The notes beneath the pieces are model-generated. The model did not search any database and was not told where the DNA came from. It saw only the letters and a list, made by a program, of their open reading frames with translations. DNA of 10,107 nucleotides, from the NCBI GenBank assembly GCA_016296195.1, contig JAEDJU010000040.1:1-10107 (forward strand). Direction: 5' to 3'. The position numbers and the translations under genes are program-made. Origin of the DNA: Candidatus Methanomethylophilaceae archaeon. GTDB lineage: Archaea > Thermoplasmatota > Thermoplasmata > Methanomassiliicoccales > Methanomethylophilaceae. Position 1 is the stretch's first letter; each line of letters begins with the position of its first letter. Positions 6,850-10,107 of this stretch are shown piece by piece.

Positions 6850-7898
6850 CCGATGATCCCCTCCAATTCCTTCAAAAGGATGTCGTAATCCGACTCGGAA
6901 AGGTTTCCGATGTGTCCCACACGCAGGAGACGATTCTTCAGATCCCCTCCGCTGGGTGTGACCGTGATACCGCGCTCGCGTAGGGACTCGAAGACCTCTG
7001 TCGCATTCCCGTCGAACAGGACGGGTGTGACCGCATTCGATAGCGGATAATCGGGGATGATCAGACCGATCCTTCTGGCCCCCTCACGGAAATAGGATGC
7101 TAGAGCGGCGGTCTCGGAGATCTTCCTGTCGAGACCTTTGGACTCCACCATGTGGAGCATGCGATTGAGATTGATGAGGGTGCCCACGGCGGGGGTGAAA
7201 GGCGTCTGTCCCCTCTCCTGATCGATGAAATGATGATCGAGATCAAGATAGTACGATGGAGAAGGAATCATCCTGATACGGTCGTATGCACGGGGACTCA
7301 CGACGACCATAGAGATACCTGGTTCCAGAGACAATGCTTTCTGGGAACTGAGAATGATCTCATCGATTCCATCCCGCTCCATGTCCAGGTCGTCCGCAAG
7401 GAAGGAACTGATGGCATCGACTATCAGCATCATGCCCTCCGACCTGCAGAAATCCGACAACAGATGTATGTCATAGAGCTGCCCTGTAGAGGTCTCATCG
7501 ATGTTCACCAGAAGTGCGGAATAGCCTCTTCCGCGGAATGCCTCCAGGCGATCACCCGTCAATGTCTCTCCGAATTCCAGATCGACGGAATCATGGGGGA
7601 TATTATGTACATCACAGATCTCAGCGAATCTCCTACCGAAACCTCCTCCGACGATAATGAGAACCTTGTCATCGGACGTGAGCGTGTTGGATACGGCGGC
7701 CTCCATGGCACCTGTACCCGAGGCAGTGAGGAAAGCGACCTTGGATGCATCCTCCGCACCGAGGAGCCTCTTGAGAACCGCCTCCGAATCGAGCATCATG
7801 GCAGAGAACTCTGCCGTCCTGAAATATGGAAGCTGCCTCCCCGATTCCTCGAGGGTCTCTGGATACATCATCACTGGTCCAACCGTGAAAAGCCTCAT
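6846..7898 (-). CDS. Class V PLP aminotransferase (PhnW/AGT-like)
   Basis: The product is 350 aa, usual for small class V aminotransferases. It starts MRLFTVGPVMMYPETL, followed by YFRTAEF. The PLP phosphate-binding loop is ASGTGAMEA at 59-67. ETSTG at 135-139, D161 in VDAISSF (pyridine nitrogen partner) and K187 in SSQKAL (Schiff-base lysine) complete the set. RGQTPFTPAV lies in the second half. The SSQKALxLxPG form is closer to alanine-glyoxylate/serine-pyruvate aminotransferases than to classical PhnW (SNKC), yet the gene overlaps a LicC-type cytidylyltransferase by four bases. Its likely job is therefore to aminate a small aldehyde or ketone, such as phosphonoacetaldehyde or dihydroxyacetone phosphate, before activation with CTP. 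The ATG at 7898 is chosen because a TATA-like box at 7934-7943 would lie inside the longer frame that begins at 7973. The family call is secure; the substrate is not. Confidence 0.87.
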   Translation of the reverse strand: MRLFTVGPVMMYPETLEESGRQLPYFRTAEFSAMMLDSEAVLKRLLGAEDASKVAFLTASGTGAMEAAVSNTLTSDDKVLIIVGGGFGRRFAEICDVHNIPHDSVDLEFGETLTGDRLEAFRGRGYSALLVNIDETSTGQLYDIHLLSDFCRSEGMMLIVDAISSFLADDLDMERDGIDEIILSSQKALSLEPGISMVVVSPRAYDRIRMIPSPSYYLDLDHHFIDQERGQTPFTPAVGTLINLNRMLHMVESKGLDRKISETAALASYFREGARRIGLIIPDYPLSNAVTPVLFDGNATEVFESLRERGITVTPSGGDLKNRLLRVGHIGNLSESDYDILLKELEGIIG

Positions 7899-7933
7899 CG
7901 TATCATCCGAAACTGGACTGTTATCAAGATGGC

Positions 7934-7943
7934 AAATAAATAA
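7934..7943 (-). promoter_or_regulatory. Putative TATA box for the five-gene operon
   Basis: The minus strand reads TTATTTATTT about 36-45 bases before the aminotransferase ATG at 7898. Transcription starting about 25 bases downstream would leave a leader of roughly 15 bases. This also argues against translation from 7973. The assignment is by pattern and spacing only. Confidence 0.5.
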
Positions 7944-8028
7944 CCTGTTGAGGAAAATTCCGAGTGCCAGCATGCTTTCCGCCCTGTATTTTCAACACTA
8001 CAGATGGATGCGCATACAACCACAGAAT

Positions 8029-8038
8029 CTAATAAATG
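8029..8038 (+). promoter_or_regulatory. Putative TATA box for the first licD gene (leaderless)
   Basis: The plus strand reads CTAATAAATG, centred about 23-26 bases before the GTG at 8056. That is the distance between an archaeal TATA box and the transcription start, so the mRNA probably begins at or within a few bases of the start codon. No SD lies upstream, which agrees with a leaderless transcript. Confidence 0.5.
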
Positions 8039-8055
8039 TAATTTGATTATACACC

Positions 8056-8811
8056 GTGAACGATGTCCAATCAACCCTTCTCGAGATGTACAAGGATGTG
8101 AAAAACATCCTTGAAGAGAACGGGATTACATTCTATGTGCACTTCGGTACCGCGATCGGTGCCGTGAGACACGACGGTTTCATCCCCTGGGACGATGACA
8201 TCGACGTGGCCGTGTGGAGAGAGGACATCCCCCTCATCGACAAGGTCCTCTCGGAAGGTCTTGACCGCGAGAAATACTACTATCACATATCATCCGCCGA
8301 CACACATCCGCATGTGATACGCAAATACGATGACTTCGAGACATCCCTTAAAGAGAGGAAGGCACCGTTCATCGACCTTTTCCCCATCGACAGATACCCC
8401 CGCGGGAATCTCAGGAGAAAACTGTGCAACATGTGCATCTGGGGCGACGTAGGATCCGTATGGGCCATCAACCACACGGACTCGATTCCGCTCCACAAGA
8501 TCGTCAGATGGATCCCAGGGGTGTTTGAACGCATGGCCGACAGGATCGTCGAGGATGATTCCGACCTCACCGTAGTACTGGCGACACAGTTCAAAGACTA
8601 CATTTTCCCCCGCGACTACTATGGTAAGCCAATCTACCATAGATTCGAGGATACGGAGGTTCCCCTCCCCGAGAAATGCCACGAGATCCTCACCGCCATG
8701 TTCGGGGATTACATGACCCCGCCCCCGGAGGACAAGCGCACCGGAGCAGGCGGATTCCCATGCGGTGCTTACAAGGATTACCTCATGGACAGGAAAGCGG
8801 GACGTGCGTGA
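8056..8811 (+). CDS. LicD-family phosphotransferase-like protein (copy 1)
   Basis: The product is 251 aa, within the usual LicD range. The defining motif is FGTAIGAVRHDGFIPWDDDID at 30-50, in which D46, D47, D48 and D50 form the acidic metal-binding cluster of this nucleotidyltransferase-fold family. VAVWRED follows, keeping the R-x-D segment of canonical members. IDLFPIDRYP lies in the middle. The C-terminus has the family closing pattern FPRDYYGKP, then GDYMTPPPEDKR at 217-228. LicD proteins transfer phosphocholine or related phospho-groups from a CDP-activated donor to sugar hydroxyls, usually on the cytoplasmic side; no membrane segment is visible. GTG at 8056 is the likely start, with a TATA-like box at the leaderless distance. 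It diverges from the operon carrying the LicC-type gene, its probable donor-forming partner. The family is clear, but the group transferred and the acceptor sugar are inferred. Confidence 0.87.
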   Translation: MNDVQSTLLEMYKDVKNILEENGITFYVHFGTAIGAVRHDGFIPWDDDIDVAVWREDIPLIDKVLSEGLDREKYYYHISSADTHPHVIRKYDDFETSLKERKAPFIDLFPIDRYPRGNLRRKLCNMCIWGDVGSVWAINHTDSIPLHKIVRWIPGVFERMADRIVEDDSDLTVVLATQFKDYIFPRDYYGKPIYHRFEDTEVPLPEKCHEILTAMFGDYMTPPPEDKRTGAGGFPCGAYKDYLMDRKAGRA

Positions 8812-8818
8812 GGTAGAA

Positions 8819-8854
8819 GATGGATTACTAATCCATCATCTATTGTCTATAGAT
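8819..8854 (+). terminator. Tandem hairpins after licD copy 1
   Basis: A perfect 9-base inverted repeat (GATGGATTA at 8819-8827, TAATCCATC at 8829-8837) is followed directly by ATCTAT (8838-8843) and ATAGAT (8849-8854) around a five-base loop, then TTATTTTTAT. The second stem plus T-tract resembles an intrinsic-type terminator. The near-palindromic first repeat could instead be a protein-binding site. It begins seven bases after the licD stop. Confidence 0.45.
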
Positions 8855-8864
8855 TATTTTTATC
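8854..8864 (+). promoter_or_regulatory. Putative TATA box for the second licD gene
   Basis: TTATTTTTATC lies about 80 bases before the ATG at 8941, with a second AT-rich candidate, TAATAAAG, at 8877-8884. Either would give a leader of 35-55 bases. AGGGG at 8927-8931, nine bases before the ATG, is a weak SD that fits a leadered message. The T-tract may also act as the tail of the upstream terminator. Confidence 0.35.
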
Positions 8865-8940
8865 ACCGAATCCGACTAATAAAGAACCGTTCTGAACTTA
8901 CTGTAGCGAAGATACATATGCCTCGCAGGGGTTTTTTGGG

Positions 8941-9735
8941 ATGGATTCTGAGACCGAGACGCTTCACAGGATGCTGTTGCAGATGACGGATGACATCCAC
9001 AAGGCGTTCATGGCCGATGGCATCCCCTACTATGTGGTCGGCGGAACGGCCATCGGATGTGTCCGCGACAACGGCAGGATGGTTCCCTGGGATGACGACG
9101 TGGATATCGTCTTCGACGCATGCTGGTCTGAAGCTGTCGCTGAATCCCTCCGTAACCATCTGTCTCAGAAATACATCGTCGAGATGCCCGACTCGAAGGA
9201 GAATCACAAGGGCTACTTCCGCGTGGTCATGCCGAACACATGCCTCATACGCAATGTCCATGACAGGAACGACAAGGGCATCTCCGTGGAACTATTCCCC
9301 ATGATCGGTGTCCCGGAGAAGAGTGTCCGCAGAAGGATACAGTTCATGATGTCCCGTCTGCACATCCTGCTGAACATGGCTGGAGATTACGTTCCGAAAC
9401 CGTTGGTCCCTGTTTGCATCGGATTCAGGAAAGCGGTCAGAATGGTCATCGACAGAATCGGATCCGGCGATGACTGCGACTGCGTGTCACCTCTGAACGG
9501 ATGCTTCTTCGATGAGATCGTGCCCCGTGATGTTTTCGGAAAGCCCACACCGCACGAGATCATGGGGATCGAGATGATGTTCCCCGAAGACCTCGAAGGA
9601 TACCTCGGCATAGTCTACGGCGATTACATGTCGCTTCCGCCGGTGGAGAAGAGGGTACCTACATACCTCGTCTTGGATACAAAGAACGGATGGATGGAGC
9701 ACATGGATGAGGCCCGCACCATCCAGAAAAGGTAA
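8941..9735 (+). CDS. LicD-family phosphotransferase-like protein (copy 2)
   Basis: The product is 264 aa. The LicD core is VGGTAIGCVRDNGRMVPWDDDVDIVFD at about 33-59, with acidic residues D51, D52, D53 and D55. VELFPMIGVP is the mid-protein motif, and FGKPTPHEIMGIEMMFPEDLEGYLGIVYGDYMSLPPVEKR near the C-terminus (GDYM at 227) is close to canonical LicD. It is clearly homologous to the neighbouring copy but far diverged. The R-x-D segment after the acidic cluster (VWRED in copy 1) is FDACWSE here, and the middle is longer and Cys-rich (DDCDCVSPLNGC). Different acceptors or linkages for the two copies are likely. The ATG start has a weak AGGGG upstream. The gene has its own AT-rich promoter-like region, so it may be expressed separately from copy 1. 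It probably uses the same cytidylyl-activated donor pool; that is inference. Confidence 0.87.
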   Translation: MDSETETLHRMLLQMTDDIHKAFMADGIPYYVVGGTAIGCVRDNGRMVPWDDDVDIVFDACWSEAVAESLRNHLSQKYIVEMPDSKENHKGYFRVVMPNTCLIRNVHDRNDKGISVELFPMIGVPEKSVRRRIQFMMSRLHILLNMAGDYVPKPLVPVCIGFRKAVRMVIDRIGSGDDCDCVSPLNGCFFDEIVPRDVFGKPTPHEIMGIEMMFPEDLEGYLGIVYGDYMSLPPVEKRVPTYLVLDTKNGWMEHMDEARTIQKR

Positions 9736-9746
9736 TAATAATTGAG

Positions 9747-9762
9747 AGGGGCCGAAGCCCCT
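9747..9762 (-). terminator. Hairpin terminator with UUCG loop, possibly bidirectional
   Basis: The arms AGGGGC and GCCCCT are perfect complements around a four-base loop. Read on the minus strand the loop is TTCG closed by C-G, the very stable cUUCGg tetraloop, followed by the AT-rich CAATTATTATTACC. It lies nine bases past the malic enzyme stop and 12 bases after the second licD stop, so it may serve both convergent genes. Confidence 0.65.
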
Positions 9763-9770
9763 TGAGATGT

Positions 9771-10107
9771 TTACTCGAATGCCTTGTTGACGTCGGCAAT
9801 GTAGCCGTCGTCCATCATCTTGGCGGTGAGTCCTCTGGACCTCTTGATCATGAACTCGGCCCTGTCATGCAGCTCCTGACGGCTGAGCTTGAGTCTTGCA
9901 ACTCCCTGCTCCTGGGCCTTCATTGCGACTGCGACTGCCTCCCTGGGGAAGACGTCCATCTCGGACATGGTCGGGATGATGTAGTCCTCGGAGATTCCCT
10001 TCTCCTCTGCGCACTTGGCGAGCTCCCTTGCGGCTGCGATGCACATCTCATCGGTGATGGTCTTGGCCCTCACATCGAGGACTCCACGGAAGATCGCGGG
10101 GAATCCC
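9771..10107 (-). CDS. Malic enzyme (oxaloacetate-decarboxylating malate dehydrogenase), C-terminal part
   Basis: This is the last 111 codons of a gene that begins beyond the right edge. The visible part reads GFPAIFRGVLDVRAKTITDEMCIAAARELA and then ISEDYIIPTMSEMDVFPREAVAVAMKAQEQGVA. This is the conserved C-terminal part of bacterial/archaeal-type NAD(P)-dependent malic enzymes (the FPxIFRGaLDVrA block). The enzyme converts malate to pyruvate and CO2 in the cytoplasm, in central carbon metabolism. It is not functionally related to the glycan genes and converges on the second licD gene, from which it is separated by a hairpin terminator. Its stop codon is TAA. The frame reads through from the window edge without interruption; the N-terminal catalytic residues cannot be checked here. 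Confidence 0.85.
   Translation of the reverse strand, partial: GFPAIFRGVLDVRAKTITDEMCIAAARELAKCAEEKGISEDYIIPTMSEMDVFPREAVAVAMKAQEQGVARLKLSRQELHDRAEFMIKRSRGLTAKMMDDGYIADVNKAFE

Noticed and set aside
7152..7943. A 263-codon open frame on the plus strand opposite the aminotransferase
   Set aside because: The aminotransferase has a complete set of family motifs on the other strand, and the antisense translation has no coherent fold or motif.
7899..7973. N-terminal extension of the aminotransferase from an ATG at 7973
   Set aside because: The family begins at MRLFTVGP, the extension contains the TATA-like box, and it shows no family similarity.
1..10107. CRISPR array, tRNA/rRNA gene, insertion sequence or integrase
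   Set aside because: I found no regularly spaced repeats, cloverleaf, rRNA-like segment, transposase motif or terminal inverted repeats; the intergenic gaps are all under 160 bases.

Overview
The window reads as a chromosomal cell-surface glycan locus from an archaeon. The archaeal reading rests on AT-rich TATA-like boxes about 25 to 40 bases before several starts, one GTG start that appears leaderless, Shine-Dalgarno (SD) sites of the GGAGG/GGTGA type inside tightly packed operons, and the protein set. A methanogen of the Methanomassiliicoccales (Thermoplasmatota, often gut-associated) would fit. That placement is inference from gene content and composition, since no rRNA or methanogenesis gene is present.

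Layout from left to right. (1) Positions 2-1149, plus strand: the end of a GHMP sugar kinase resembling heptose-7-phosphate kinases, then an extended-SDR nucleotide-sugar epimerase/dehydratase. (2) Positions 1142-2128, minus strand: a GT2 glycosyltransferase with its own TATA box and SD, converging on the epimerase with an 8-base overlap of the 3' ends. (3) Positions 2214-7898, minus strand: a five-gene operon with nearly zero spacing. In transcription order it encodes a class V aminotransferase, a LicC-type cytidylyltransferase, a membrane-anchored extracytoplasmic protein of unknown family, a polytopic GT-C type glycosyltransferase and a Wzx/MATE-like flippase. (4) Positions 7899-8055: a divergent promoter region. 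(5) Positions 8056-9735, plus strand: two different LicD-family phosphotransferase-like genes, separated by tandem hairpins and an AT-rich promoter-like stretch. (6) Positions 9771-10107, minus strand: the C-terminal end of a malic enzyme, a housekeeping gene that probably marks the edge of the surface locus, with a UUCG-type hairpin terminator between it and the second licD gene.

Proposed joint function (inference): the aminotransferase makes an amino-bearing phosphonate or phosphate ester. Candidates are 2-aminoethylphosphonate, serinol phosphate or a related compound. The LicC-like enzyme activates it as a CMP- or CDP-conjugate, and the LicD proteins transfer the phospho-group onto sugars. 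The kinase and epimerase supply activated sugars, and the GT2 and GT-C enzymes build the glycan on a lipid carrier. The flippase moves it across the membrane, and the anchored protein acts outside the membrane. The most interesting point is the set aminotransferase + LicC + two LicD + GT-C + unknown secreted partner in an apparent archaeon, a plausible zwitterionic phospho(no)-decoration system. No PEP mutase, phosphonopyruvate decarboxylase or choline kinase lies in the window, so the decorating group is not identified.
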